From a bacterium (GTDB lineage Bacteria; Hinthialibacterota; Hinthialibacteria; Hinthialibacterales; Hinthialibacteraceae), in contig WGLV01000002.1 of the NCBI GenBank assembly GCA_016125385.1, positions 1 to 64,000 on the forward strand: a stretch of DNA of 64,000 nt. Direction: 5' to 3'. A model generated the notes under the pieces. The model made no database searches and had not been told where the DNA came from. It saw only the letters and a list, made by a program, of their open reading frames with translations. Shown one piece after another: positions 36,658 to 45,315 of the stretch (within the stretch, counting starts at the first letter, position 1; the number at the start of each line of letters is the position of its first letter). The position numbers were made by a program, and so were the translations under genes.

Positions 36658-38289
36658 TTAGCGGCGTTCGACCGGCGCCGGCCGCGTGGAACGGGCGCTC
36701 GCGTTCTCATGCGGCTCGGTCGAACAGGTCAGATCGGGGATCGGATTTAAATCGGTATCGAGAACTGAAACCAGAAAGATCGCGTCTTCGGGATTCGAGG
36801 TGGAGAAAAAGACCTTGAATGTAATCTGGTTCCAGCCTTCTTCCAGCGGGACCTTGCAATACGACTGATTGAGCCTCAGCAATTCCCGAGGATCGATCAA
36901 GGATGGATTGCGCTGGCGGGACCGGATTTCCCCGTTGATGTACAGGTAGTACACCGCCTGCGTGTTCGCGGATATGACCACCATGCGGGGATGAGGCGTG
37001 TACACGGAAGTGGACAGCCAGCCGGTCCAGCCTTTCCCGTCGGGGATTCGCGCGCCTTTTAATGGAAGCAGGCGGCCCTCATCAAGCGCGACCGGACGCC
37101 ACGCGACGGACTGGCCGTTCAGCCCTCTCATTTTCGAGTTGGAACCGGCGAGCGGTAATTCGCCGAAACCCATCGCGAAATCGGGGAAGGGGCCAATGAA
37201 CAACCAGTCATGAATGGCGTCACGATCCCGCAAAGCCCGGCGGATATCATCGGCGATATGCTGGGCTTTCTGGTGAAACACGTGATCGCCGGGCCAGGCG
37301 GCGAGCACGGCGCGCGTCCATTCCAGCGCCTGTTCGGGCTCCGCGTTCTGAACTCGCCCGGCGGCGCTCAACGCCAGCGTGGCGAATTGTTCAGACGAAC
37401 CGTCACTGGCGTTTAAGTCATTAATAACGCCCGCGATGCCGCCGAAATACTTTTCGTCGGACATCATCAGTTCGGCGAGAGAATAGCGCGCCTGCTGAGC
37501 GGTAATTTCGGAATCGGGAAACCGGGCGATCAACTCGCGATAGGTCTCAATGGCGTCTCCTGTACGGTCGAGCGCGCGGTATGAGTCGGCCATCAGCGTC
37601 ATCGCCAGCGCCGCCCATTCTTTTTCGCCGGGACACTGCTTGACCACGTCCGATAACAATAGCAGTGCGCTTTCCAGCAGGGTTTTTCTTTCACCGCCGA
37701 CCTTGGTAAACGCCTGGTTGTAGACGCTGAGTCCGGTTCGGAACAGGCTTTCGGCCTGAGCGGCGGACGCATCGATTTCCGCCGAGCCGCCGTGCGACGC
37801 TGCTATCAATGCGGGTTCGGGCGCGTCATTCATTGAAAGCAGGCCGGTTACGGAATTTACCGCGACGGCTTCGCGTATGGGTTTCACTTTCCGGCTTACC
37901 GATTCGCGCAAGGTGATATCCGGCGCGGGCGCGTTCATCACGATGGCGGAGCCGTCTACGCCGGTTTTGGGCGTTGGATTCAGCAGGGCGACGGCGGCGG
38001 ATACGCTCGCCAACATCAGCACCGCCGCCGCAGCCAGCCAGCGCGCCGGAAAAATGGTACGGCGGGCGAGATCACGCCGAGCTTCATCATGTATCGCGTC
38101 GGGATCGGGCGCGGCTTGGCCTGAATCGTGAAGCGAGCGCATCCACTCACGCGCCTGGAGCAGTTCAGACCATTCACGCGCTAGCGCGTCATCGGCGCTT
38201 AACTGTTCTTCGAGCCGGAGATCGTCTTCAGGCGAGATTTCGCCGTAGAGCCGCTCGATCATCCACTGACGGATTTGTTCTTCATTCAT
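36658..38289 (-). CDS. Membrane anti-sigma factor with TPR-like periplasmic part
   Basis: 543 residues. The N-terminus (EEQIRQWMIERLYGEISPED, DLRLEEQLSADDALAREW) resembles anti-sigma domains but lacks the HxxxCxxC zinc motif. One membrane helix sits near 83-106 (RWLAAAAVLMLASVSAAVAL). Outside, helical repeats (about 185-340) include ALAMTLMADSYRALDRTGDA and RYSLAELMMSDEKYFG, and the last ~180 residues form a beta-rich domain with YYLYINGEIRSRQRNPSLID. The gene overlaps the ECF sigma gene by four bases, which strongly supports a sigma/anti-sigma pair. The outer part may sense envelope stress or proteolysis. Confidence 0.75.
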   Translation of the reverse strand: MNEEQIRQWMIERLYGEISPEDDLRLEEQLSADDALAREWSELLQAREWMRSLHDSGQAAPDPDAIHDEARRDLARRTIFPARWLAAAAVLMLASVSAAVALLNPTPKTGVDGSAIVMNAPAPDITLRESVSRKVKPIREAVAVNSVTGLLSMNDAPEPALIAASHGGSAEIDASAAQAESLFRTGLSVYNQAFTKVGGERKTLLESALLLLSDVVKQCPGEKEWAALAMTLMADSYRALDRTGDAIETYRELIARFPDSEITAQQARYSLAELMMSDEKYFGGIAGVINDLNASDGSSEQFATLALSAAGRVQNAEPEQALEWTRAVLAAWPGDHVFHQKAQHIADDIRRALRDRDAIHDWLFIGPFPDFAMGFGELPLAGSNSKMRGLNGQSVAWRPVALDEGRLLPLKGARIPDGKGWTGWLSTSVYTPHPRMVVISANTQAVYYLYINGEIRSRQRNPSLIDPRELLRLNQSYCKVPLEEGWNQITFKVFFSTSNPEDAIFLVSVLDTDLNPIPDLTCSTEPHENASARSTRPAPVERR

Positions 38290-38897
38290 GGCGTGATTCC
38301 ATCCTGAATCAATCGGCGCCGGACCGCGCTCAATGCGTAATGCAACCGGCTTTTGACGGTATTGGCCGGGCAGCCGAGCAGAGCGCCGATTTCATCAAAA
38401 GTCATGTCGGTATTTTCACGTAACATCAACGCTTCGCGTTGTTCGTCGGGCAGTGAATGAACCGCGTGGAGAATCCGCTCGCGCATGAAAGACTCATGAG
38501 CGGCGTCGCGCGGCGTTGAACCGGCGCAGGCGGCCAGTGAGATCACTGTGTCGCCGTCCGTGGGTTGAATCAGGTTGGCCTGTGTTTTCGCTTTTCTCAT
38601 GGCATCGATGCACGCGGAGCGCGTAATAGCGTAAAGCCAGGTTGTGAAGCGGGCGGTCTCCCGATACCGCTTCCGGTTGCGAATTAAGCGAATGAAGACG
38701 TCCTGAAACAGGTCGTCCCACTGGTCGCGATGGGGGGTGAATCCCTGAATAAAGGCGTACACCGAACCGCGATGACGCTCAAAGAGCGTATCGAAGGCTT
38801 GAGCGTCGCCCTGGGCGTAGCGCGTCATCAGCGCTTCATCGCCGAGGGCGTTCGGAGTGGGTTCAGGAGCTATCGGCCTCATCGCGATCGCGTTCAT
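38286..38897 (-). CDS. ECF-type RNA polymerase sigma factor
   Basis: 203 residues. Sigma region 2 is seen in LFERHRGSVYAFIQGFTPHR and DLFQDVFIRLIRNRKRYRET, then ARFTTWLYAITRSACIDAMR. Region 4 is LPDEQREALMLRENTDMTFD followed by EIGALLGCPANTVKSRLHYA. No region 1.1 or 3, so it is a group 4 (ECF) sigma factor. It overlaps its anti-sigma partner by four bases (ATGA) and is followed by the macroglobulin, so it probably controls protease defence. Its own promoter recognition sequence could not be defined. Confidence 0.92.
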   Translation of the reverse strand: MNAIAMRPIAPEPTPNALGDEALMTRYAQGDAQAFDTLFERHRGSVYAFIQGFTPHRDQWDDLFQDVFIRLIRNRKRYRETARFTTWLYAITRSACIDAMRKAKTQANLIQPTDGDTVISLAACAGSTPRDAAHESFMRERILHAVHSLPDEQREALMLRENTDMTFDEIGALLGCPANTVKSRLHYALSAVRRRLIQDGITP

Positions 38898-39146
38898 CTT
38901 ACCGCATGTAACGCGCCGCCGGGCGGAATCGTTTTAACAAATTGACAAAATGGTGATTTCTTCCGGAAACGCCGGTGGGAAAGACGGAATCGGACGCCCG
39001 TCACTTGGCGATTTTCTCATTCATCATTTTAATACAGAGGTATTCATAGCCGCTTCCGGAATCGAATTCGACCCGGCGCGAGATCGCTCATGTCTATCCT
39101 TCGGTGCGGCGGCGACTCATCCATAACCATTCGGGAGGTTTCTCCA

Positions 39147-39860
39147 TTGAAACGTTTCGCGCTTTATCTGACCGTAGCGGCGCTCATGGCCGCCTGTTCC
39201 AACAGCAACCAGGGCGAGTTTGTCGAGTCGAGTTCCACCCCGGCGCCGCCCATGATGGCTCAGTCATCCGGTTCAGACCTGCCCGCCGGTCATCCGCCGG
39301 TTGGAGGCCAGGGCGCCGGGCAACAGCAAAGCATGCTGGAGCCAGGGCCCAAACAGGAACCGGCGGTGATCGAGGGCGGAAAGGCCGTCTCGGCCGGACT
39401 GTCGTTCTCCATCGATCCCAGCTGGAAGTCTGAAAAGCCCAGCAGCAGCTTCCGTGCCGCTCAGTTCGACCTGCCCGCGCCTGAAGGCGCCGAGGGCGAC
39501 GCCGAACTGGCTCTGTTTCAGGGGATCGGCGGATCGGCTCAGATGAACATCGACCGCTGGATCGGCCAGTTCACCCAGCCTGACGGTTCTGACTCGAAGG
39601 CCGCGGCCAAGGTCGCTCATCTCGACGTGGGTAACTTCCATGTCGAAACGCTGGATATCACGGGTAACTATGGCGCGTCAATGTCGATGGCTCCGATGGC
39701 GAGCGGTTCACAGCCCAAGACCGGTCAGCGGATGCTGGCGGCGGTCGTGGAGGGTGCGGGCGGCCCTTGGCATTGGAAGCTGGTTGGGCCTGAAGCGACG
39801 GTCGAGCACTGGAAACCGGCGTTCGATCAGCTGATCCAGTCAATGAAGCCGGCTCCCTAG
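39147..39860 (+). CDS. Lipoprotein of unknown function
   Basis: 237 residues when started at TTG 39147, which is preceded at eight bases by GGGAGG; the in-frame ATG at 39090 would put the signal peptide too deep. Lipobox LMAAC gives Cys17. The mature N-terminus is Pro/Ser/Gly-rich and disordered (SSTPAPPMMAQSSGSDLPAG), followed by a compact domain from residue 90 with KAVSAGLSFSIDPSWKSEKP, then FDLPAPEGAEGDAELALFQG, and a C-terminal GAGGPWHWKLVGPEATVEHW. The pattern of beta strands suggests a sigma-periplasmic sensor or a LpqN/DUF1795-like fold, but no family was identified with confidence. Alone, with a short non-coding run on each side. Confidence 0.65.
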   Translation: MKRFALYLTVAALMAACSNSNQGEFVESSSTPAPPMMAQSSGSDLPAGHPPVGGQGAGQQQSMLEPGPKQEPAVIEGGKAVSAGLSFSIDPSWKSEKPSSSFRAAQFDLPAPEGAEGDAELALFQGIGGSAQMNIDRWIGQFTQPDGSDSKAAAKVAHLDVGNFHVETLDITGNYGASMSMAPMASGSQPKTGQRMLAAVVEGAGGPWHWKLVGPEATVEHWKPAFDQLIQSMKPAP

Positions 39861-39954
39861 ATTTCCGCGAGACGAAAATCCGATCGTATGTTAATGTAGA
39901 TGTTCCGGCAATAATGGTGAATCACTGTTCGAGGGAAATATAAGGAGCATACGG

Positions 39955-41403
39955 ATGAAGCGTCTTCTCAGCATGGGGGCGATGGCGTTTTTCGCCATCT
40001 GGGCAGGGTGCGTCTGGGCGCAACAAATCGATCTGATTTATCCCGCCGAAGGTGAGGAAATTACGGTCGAGGATCTAGTGGACAAGGGGCTGCAATGGAG
40101 TGGGGCAACCGGCGCCACTGAATTTAAAATCTATTGGCAGGCGGACGTTTTCGTTCAGTTGCAAGGTCCCTTTACAGCGACAAGCTCACCTTATAAGTTC
40201 CCTGCGTTTTCCAAGACAAGTATTTTACCGGGGAACTATACGTGGCACGTCGAAGTCACGGGTGGAACCGGAATTGGAACCAGTTCCGCCGCGCTCCATT
40301 TTACCGTGGTCAGCGTTGGAGAGGGACTGATTCCAACGCCGACGCCGGCGAATCCTGCTCCGACGCCGACGCCTTCCGGCAATCTGGACGGATCCGGTCA
40401 GATCAGCGGAAAAGATACGCTCTTTTTCGCGAGCAAATGGGGGACCTATAACGACGCTAAACGATATGGATACGACCTCAACTATGACGGCTGGGTCAAT
40501 CAACTCGACTTGTTGACCTTGATGAGCCGCAACGGTCAGATCGTGCCCACGCCGACGCCGACGCCTCCCGCCGGGCTGGTACAGAATATTCGGCTGATTC
40601 CGGGGGCTCAGGTAGGGCGCGCCGAAACGGTTGGTTTTGAAATTCAGTGGGACCCGCCTTCGTATCCGAGCGGCGATGCGTTTACTTATGACGTGTACGT
40701 CGAGACCAACACCATTCAGAAAATCGAATTTCGCGGCCTTACGGCGACTTCAATCAAACCGTTTATGAATTATCCCAACGGGTGGACGCAGACAGGCGCA
40801 CAGACCGCGTACATTCGCGCGAAAGATTCGCTGGGGCGTCCAGGGCCGATCGCGGTGGTTCCTTTTGAAGTTGTGTTTGGAAACACGCAGACTCCGACTC
40901 CAACCCCGCTGCCGGTGGTGGATGAAAACCTGCCCGCGCCTGTCTGGAACCAGGCGGATGTGCCCACCATGATGCTGGCCACTTCACCGTTTACCTACTG
41001 CTATGAGTCAGCGCGTGAAACCGTGACGCTGGAACCGGATTCACCTGTGTTGAATTATGATGGAACCAGCAATCTGTGCGCATACAGCCAGGTGGTTGGC
41101 GGCGTGTACGTCGACGATCAGGGAGAGCCTGATTTTTCCAAACTGTCGACCGGGACGATTTTTGAATTTCTGCCGGTGGATGGTGCGTCGTCATACAAGG
41201 TTCAACTGAGATATATTCGTAACGGTTCTGATCCCAAGGTGATCAAAAGCGCGGTTATCAATTTCAAAACGGCGACGAGTTTCACCACGTCGCTGTCGCG
41301 CGATCCGGGGGAGACGATTTACCTGTTTGAAGTGCAGGGCGTGATGCCGGATGGCCGTTTGACTCCATTCAGTGTTCCGTTACAACTCACGTTGAAAATC
41401 TGA
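39955..41403 (+). CDS. Secreted dockerin-like multi-domain protein
   Basis: 482 residues. Signal peptide LLSMGAMAFFAIWAGCVWAQ; AAGGAG precedes the ATG. A fibronectin-III-like beta domain (about 24-122) is followed by PTPTP linkers (about 127-140 and 197-205). Between the linkers, 143-193 contains two dockerin-type calcium loops, NLDGSGQISGKDTLFFASKW and YDLNYDGWVNQLDLLTLMSR. Two further beta domains follow after a third linker near 315 (TPTPTPLPVVDE). No cohesin was recognised in the window, so the dockerin part may simply stabilise the domain. Located directly 5' of waaF. Confidence 0.75.
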   Translation: MKRLLSMGAMAFFAIWAGCVWAQQIDLIYPAEGEEITVEDLVDKGLQWSGATGATEFKIYWQADVFVQLQGPFTATSSPYKFPAFSKTSILPGNYTWHVEVTGGTGIGTSSAALHFTVVSVGEGLIPTPTPANPAPTPTPSGNLDGSGQISGKDTLFFASKWGTYNDAKRYGYDLNYDGWVNQLDLLTLMSRNGQIVPTPTPTPPAGLVQNIRLIPGAQVGRAETVGFEIQWDPPSYPSGDAFTYDVYVETNTIQKIEFRGLTATSIKPFMNYPNGWTQTGAQTAYIRAKDSLGRPGPIAVVPFEVVFGNTQTPTPTPLPVVDENLPAPVWNQADVPTMMLATSPFTYCYESARETVTLEPDSPVLNYDGTSNLCAYSQVVGGVYVDDQGEPDFSKLSTGTIFEFLPVDGASSYKVQLRYIRNGSDPKVIKSAVINFKTATSFTTSLSRDPGETIYLFEVQGVMPDGRLTPFSVPLQLTLKI

Positions 41404-41420
41404 TCGCGGCGCGGCGAAGC

Positions 41421-42416
41421 ATGGCTCGCGTATTGATTCGACTTCCCAACTGGCTCGGCGACGCCGTCATGGCGGCCGGGCCGGTTTCGTTATGGGCCCG
41501 TTCACATCCCGATGATGAACTCACACTATCAGGAGGCCCCGGCGCGTTGCCCGTGTTTGAAAACGCGGATACGCCGTGTCGGCTTTTGCCGTTATTGAGT
41601 ACGTCGTCTTCGTTGTCCGCACTGTCGGCTGAAGCGAAGCGATTGCGCGAGCTGCAATTCGATGAAGCGCTCCTGCTGACAAATTCGTTTTCTTCCGCGC
41701 TGGTCACGGCGTGGGCGGGCGTCCCTGTGCGGAGGGGATTCCGTGCTCACAGCCGCTCGTGGCTGTTAACTCACGGGATTCCGTTTCCATCTCCCCAGAA
41801 CCACCAGGCGGCTCAATATAATCTGCTTCTCAATGGAACAAACGAGATGCCGGAGCCGCGAATTCACCTGACGGTGGAGGAGCGCGCCTGGGCCGATGAT
41901 TTTTTGAAGACAGAAGGAGTAACGGGCGAGCCGCTGATCGGGATGGCCGCGGCCGCCGCCTATGGGGCCGCCAAATGCTGGCCGCCTGACCGCTACGCCG
42001 CACTGGCCAGGCGTTGCGTGGATGAACTTGGCGCCCGGGTAATTTTTTTCGGCGCGCCGAGTGAGGCGGAACGCATTTGCTCATTATGCCAGCAGACGGG
42101 AAGGGGAGCGATCAACGCGGCGGGCCGGACGACGCTCAGGTGGCTATTCGCCTTGATTGAACGATGCCGTATGGTGGTTTGCAACGACTCGGGCGTTATG
42201 CACGCCGCCGCCGCACTGCAAACGCCGCTGACCGCGATCATCGGGCCGACCAATGCGCGAATCACCGGACCGCTTGCGCCCAATGCCAACCTGGTTGATA
42301 AACAGGTGGAGTGCGCGCCCTGCATGAAGCGTGAGTGCCCTCTCAAACATCATCGCTGCATGACCGAGATCGGGATCGATGAGGTCTTCGAGATCGTAAA
42401 ACGCCGCGTCTCTTGA
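41421..42416 (+). CDS. waaF: Lipopolysaccharide heptosyltransferase II
   Basis: 331 residues. Starts MARVLIRLPNWLGDAVMAAG, the typical GT9 N-terminus that binds the acceptor. The C-terminal Rossmann half has IGMAAAAAYGAAKCWPPDRY, then VVCNDSGVMHAAAALQTPLT, IIGPTNARITGPLAPN and the Cys-rich end CAPCMKRECPLKHHRCM. It adds the second heptose to the LPS inner core, so the cell should carry an LPS-like outer membrane. Located 17 bases after the dockerin-like gene; convergent with purF. Confidence 0.93.
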   Translation: MARVLIRLPNWLGDAVMAAGPVSLWARSHPDDELTLSGGPGALPVFENADTPCRLLPLLSTSSSLSALSAEAKRLRELQFDEALLLTNSFSSALVTAWAGVPVRRGFRAHSRSWLLTHGIPFPSPQNHQAAQYNLLLNGTNEMPEPRIHLTVEERAWADDFLKTEGVTGEPLIGMAAAAAYGAAKCWPPDRYAALARRCVDELGARVIFFGAPSEAERICSLCQQTGRGAINAAGRTTLRWLFALIERCRMVVCNDSGVMHAAAALQTPLTAIIGPTNARITGPLAPNANLVDKQVECAPCMKRECPLKHHRCMTEIGIDEVFEIVKRRVS

Positions 42417-42428
42417 CGAAACGCGGCG
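42402..42428 (-). terminator. Terminator of purF (convergent with waaF)
   Basis: CGCCGCGT (42402-42409) and ACGCGGCG (42421-42428) form eight base pairs around an 11-base loop that holds the waaF stop codon. Read on the minus strand, the stem is followed by TTTTACG, suiting termination of purF. Confidence 0.6.
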
Positions 42429-42455
42429 CGACTGAATCGATTTTGATCGTGGGAT

Positions 42456-43898
42456 TTACAACTCGACGTGAACCAGCCGTTTTTCCGCTTCGATGACTTC
42501 TTTTCCGTTATGACCCTGCGTCATCATCTCGGCCATTTCGGGGAAAAGCAGGGGGTATTTTCCGCTGAAGCATGCGTTGCAGAATTCATCCTCCGAGCCG
42601 CCGACCGCTTCATGCAGTCCCTTCACGGAGAGGTAGTGCAGCGTGTCGACGCGAAGATGCTTTTTGATTTCTTCAAGCGAGTGCGTCGCGCCGATCAGGC
42701 GGCTGCGTTCAGGCGTATCGATGCCGTAATAGCAGGGTTCGATCCACACCGGCGAGGCGATACGAAGGTGAATCTCGCGGGCGCCCGCCTGGCGCAACAT
42801 CTTGACGATTTTGCGGATGGTGGTTCCGCGAACGATGGAGTCGTCAATGACGATGATGCGTTTGCCCTCAAGCACGGACCGGACCGGGCTGTATTTGATC
42901 TTGGCGCCGAAGTCACGGATGCTCTGGCTGGGCTCAATGAAAGTCCGCCCGATATAATGGCTGCGGATGATGCCCTGTTTGAAGGGGATGCCGCTCGCGG
43001 TGGAGTATCCGATCGCCGAGCATACGCTGGAATCGGGAACCGGAACGACCACATCGCCCTCCGTGGGGCACTCTTTCCATAACATGCGTCCCAGGTTCTC
43101 TCGGGCTGGGTTCACTTCGCGGCCGAAGATGTGGCTGTCGGGCCGGGAGAAATAGACGAGTTCAAAGATGCACTGAGCCTTACGTTCATGCGTGGCGAAA
43201 AAGCGGCTTTCGATGCTGTCTTTGGTGACGATGACCATCTCACCGGGTTCGACGGTGCGGATGTATTCGGCGCCGATGATGTCAAAAGCGCAGGTTTCAG
43301 AAGCGAAGACATACCCATCCTTGCATCGGCCCAGTGAAAGCGGGCGGATGCCCAGCGGATCGCGCAGGCCGATCACATAGTCTTCGTTCATCAAAACCAT
43401 TGAAAAAGCGCCCTGCAGGCGCTGTAACGATTCTTCAAGAGCGATGAGAAAATCCGTTTGGGGATTGCGGGCGAGCAGGTGGATGAGAATCTCGCTGTCG
43501 GTCGTCGTCCGGAAAATCGACCCCAGCGATTCGAGTTCGTTGCGTAACTGAACGGTATTGATGAGGTTTCCGTTGTGCGCGACCGCCAGCCATCCTCGGC
43601 GGTATTCGCACATGATCGGCTGGGCGTTGGTGAGGTTGCTCGACCCGGTGGTTGAGTATCGAACGTGCCCGATGGCGCTGTCGCCGGGGAGTTTATTAAG
43701 GTTTTCTTCATCGAAAACATCAGCCACCAGCCCCATGCCATGATGCTGGTAGGGGTGTCTCCCGCCGCACGTTACGATGCCGGCGCTTTCCTGACCGCGA
43801 TGTTGCAGGGTATACAGACCGAGGTAGGTCAGATGGGAGGCTTCTTCGACGTTGGCGATGGCGAAAACGCCGCAGTAATCACGCAGGGTTTCGGACAT
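42456..43898 (-). CDS. purF: Amidophosphoribosyltransferase
   Basis: 480 residues from ATG 43898 (longer 491-residue reading starts within the promoter region). The nucleophile is Cys9 in LRDYCGVFAI, exposed after removal of an eight-residue propeptide. Glutaminase motifs LQHRGQESAGIVT and HNGNLIN are present; the PRPP-binding signature is RIIVIDDSIVRGTTIRKIV. The C-terminal part includes FCNACFSGKYPL, with cysteines that may bind an iron-sulfur cluster as in Bacillus-type enzymes. First step of purine synthesis: PRPP and glutamine give phosphoribosylamine. Confidence 0.97.
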   Translation of the reverse strand: MSETLRDYCGVFAIANVEEASHLTYLGLYTLQHRGQESAGIVTCGGRHPYQHHGMGLVADVFDEENLNKLPGDSAIGHVRYSTTGSSNLTNAQPIMCEYRRGWLAVAHNGNLINTVQLRNELESLGSIFRTTTDSEILIHLLARNPQTDFLIALEESLQRLQGAFSMVLMNEDYVIGLRDPLGIRPLSLGRCKDGYVFASETCAFDIIGAEYIRTVEPGEMVIVTKDSIESRFFATHERKAQCIFELVYFSRPDSHIFGREVNPARENLGRMLWKECPTEGDVVVPVPDSSVCSAIGYSTASGIPFKQGIIRSHYIGRTFIEPSQSIRDFGAKIKYSPVRSVLEGKRIIVIDDSIVRGTTIRKIVKMLRQAGAREIHLRIASPVWIEPCYYGIDTPERSRLIGATHSLEEIKKHLRVDTLHYLSVKGLHEAVGGSEDEFCNACFSGKYPLLFPEMAEMMTQGHNGKEVIEAEKRLVHVEL

Positions 43899-43936
43899 GT
43901 TATCTATAGAGTCAAGCAGGATAGAATACAAAAAAC

Positions 43937-43965
43937 AGAATACTCACCAAACCTGAATATTGCAA
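43937..43965 (-). promoter_or_regulatory. Promoter candidate for purF
   Basis: On the minus strand TTGCAA (complement of 43960-43965), 17-base spacer, then TATTCT (complement of 43937-43942). Transcription would start near 43930, giving a leader of about 30 bases before the ATG. Confidence 0.45.
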
Positions 43966-44042
43966 CTCTGGAATCAATGAATTTTCCACTCAAATCCAGA
44001 ATCACAGGTTATCCACAGGTCTCTAACCGCTTTTCCAGAGGA

Positions 44043-44375
44043 TTACGGTTGCGACATCCATGATTTGAGTACGCTGGCGGTCCCCTCGGGGTTTTCAGCG
44101 GCGTAGTTGAGGATCATGGTTCGCATTTTCTGACTGCGCTGAACGTGGGGAGACTCGATCGCCTGGTCGAGAGAGGTCAGCCCCAGTTCCCGATCCGAAT
44201 ACGCCCGGCGCCTCCGCAATGGCTGCAGCGAATAATCCGCCAGCGGAGCGATCCAGATATCTTCGTCCGGACGGATGGGGCGGGGTTTGAAATCCGTCCA
44301 CGCCCAGTAATACCCGGCGGCGAAAAGCCCCGAAAGGATCAGCGTGGAAAACAAGCCGGTTGTCAGCAATACCAT
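44043..44375 (-). CDS. Small membrane protein with FliF-like C-terminal tail
   Basis: 110 residues from ATG 44375; a GTG at 44507 would add 44 residues and overlap the yhhQ gene by 41 bases. One membrane helix at the start (MVLLTTGLFSTLILSGLFAA). The cytosolic part is basic, then acidic, and ends SQKMRTMILNYAAENPEGTA followed by SVLKSWMSQP. That ending matches the FliF C-terminal helix pattern (small helix, ENPE, a gap, then a W near the end), which binds FliG in flagella. No other flagellar gene is in the window, so the link is a motif resemblance only. Confidence 0.55.
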   Translation of the reverse strand: MVLLTTGLFSTLILSGLFAAGYYWAWTDFKPRPIRPDEDIWIAPLADYSLQPLRRRRAYSDRELGLTSLDQAIESPHVQRSQKMRTMILNYAAENPEGTASVLKSWMSQP

Positions 44376-44466
44376 TTCGATGCCTGCGTCGAGATTCAAC
44401 CCCGGGCGGCTGCCCGTGAGATCAATATTGTATCCAAGTATTGGGGATATCTCCAATAGGAAATTG

Positions 44467-45198
44467 TCACGCCAGCGATTGCTGTTCGGGGATCTCGTCG
44501 AATTCACCGAGCCCCATCCACCTGCGCAGCAGCCAGTTGAAGAAATAAAAGAACGGCGTATCCAGTAAGGCGATGATCAGTTTGAATAGAAATCCCTGCC
44601 AGACCAGAGATTGCCATTGCCGCCATTCGATCACTTCAAACAGGCATAACAACGTAATCACCGTGATGGTGTCAATCAGTTGTGAACAGATGGTGGAGCC
44701 GTTATTGCGCAGCCAGAGGTGGCGCCCCTTGGTGAGCCGCTTCCAGAAATGGAACAGCCGTATATCGATAAACTGGGCGGAGAGGTAGGCGCACATCGAG
44801 GCGAAAACGCCCGGCCCGAACAGGCCGAACACCTCGGTGAATTCTTCATTGCTGACTTTGGACCACTCGGTCGCGGGAGCGGCCTGTGCGATCAGAATCA
44901 GGCTCATGACGAACAGGCTGGCGACGAATCCGCTGACCACGATCTGGTCGGCGCGCTTGCGTCCATATATTTCAGACACGATGTCGGTTACCAGAAAAGT
45001 GATCGGGTAGGGGAGGATTCCGACGGAAAGTTCAAAGGTGTACAAACCGAAGGGCGACCAGATGAAAAATTTCTGAAAGATCAGATTGCTTGTCACCAGC
45101 GAAGCGATGAAGATGCCCGCGCAGATCAGAAACACCCGTTCCTGAAAGGCGAGCGCGGTGGGTGAGTGCAGGGTCGAGTAAGGGTTCGGCTGTTGCAT
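44467..45198 (-). CDS. yhhQ: Queuosine precursor transporter (YhhQ / VUT family)
   Basis: 243 residues with six to seven hydrophobic segments. The family run ITFLVTDIVSEIYGRKRADQ, the loop FIDIRLFHFWKRLTKGRHLW and LRNNGSTICSQLIDTITVIT are diagnostic for the vitamin-uptake/queuosine-precursor family (DUF165). It imports preQ0 or preQ1 through the inner membrane for tRNA modification. The second and third conserved Arg/Asp sets (RNNxST, SQLIDT) are intact. It precedes the FliF-tail gene on the same strand. Confidence 0.9.
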   Translation of the reverse strand: MQQPNPYSTLHSPTALAFQERVFLICAGIFIASLVTSNLIFQKFFIWSPFGLYTFELSVGILPYPITFLVTDIVSEIYGRKRADQIVVSGFVASLFVMSLILIAQAAPATEWSKVSNEEFTEVFGLFGPGVFASMCAYLSAQFIDIRLFHFWKRLTKGRHLWLRNNGSTICSQLIDTITVITLLCLFEVIEWRQWQSLVWQGFLFKLIIALLDTPFFYFFNWLLRRWMGLGEFDEIPEQQSLA

Positions 45199-45315
45199 GT
45201 CGAACTCCGGATCGAAATGATTTTGAAGAAATATGAACGACTTTTCCGGTTTGGGAAGGGCGAACTGGTATTCAGCTGGTTGGATTTGAGGAATGAATCG
45301 AGGAATAAACGCCGA

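Noticed and set aside
40330-40570. Short direct ACGCCG repeats near 40330-40560 as a possible CRISPR or microsatellite
   Set aside because: They encode PTPTP linkers of a secreted protein and lack spacers or regular unit length.
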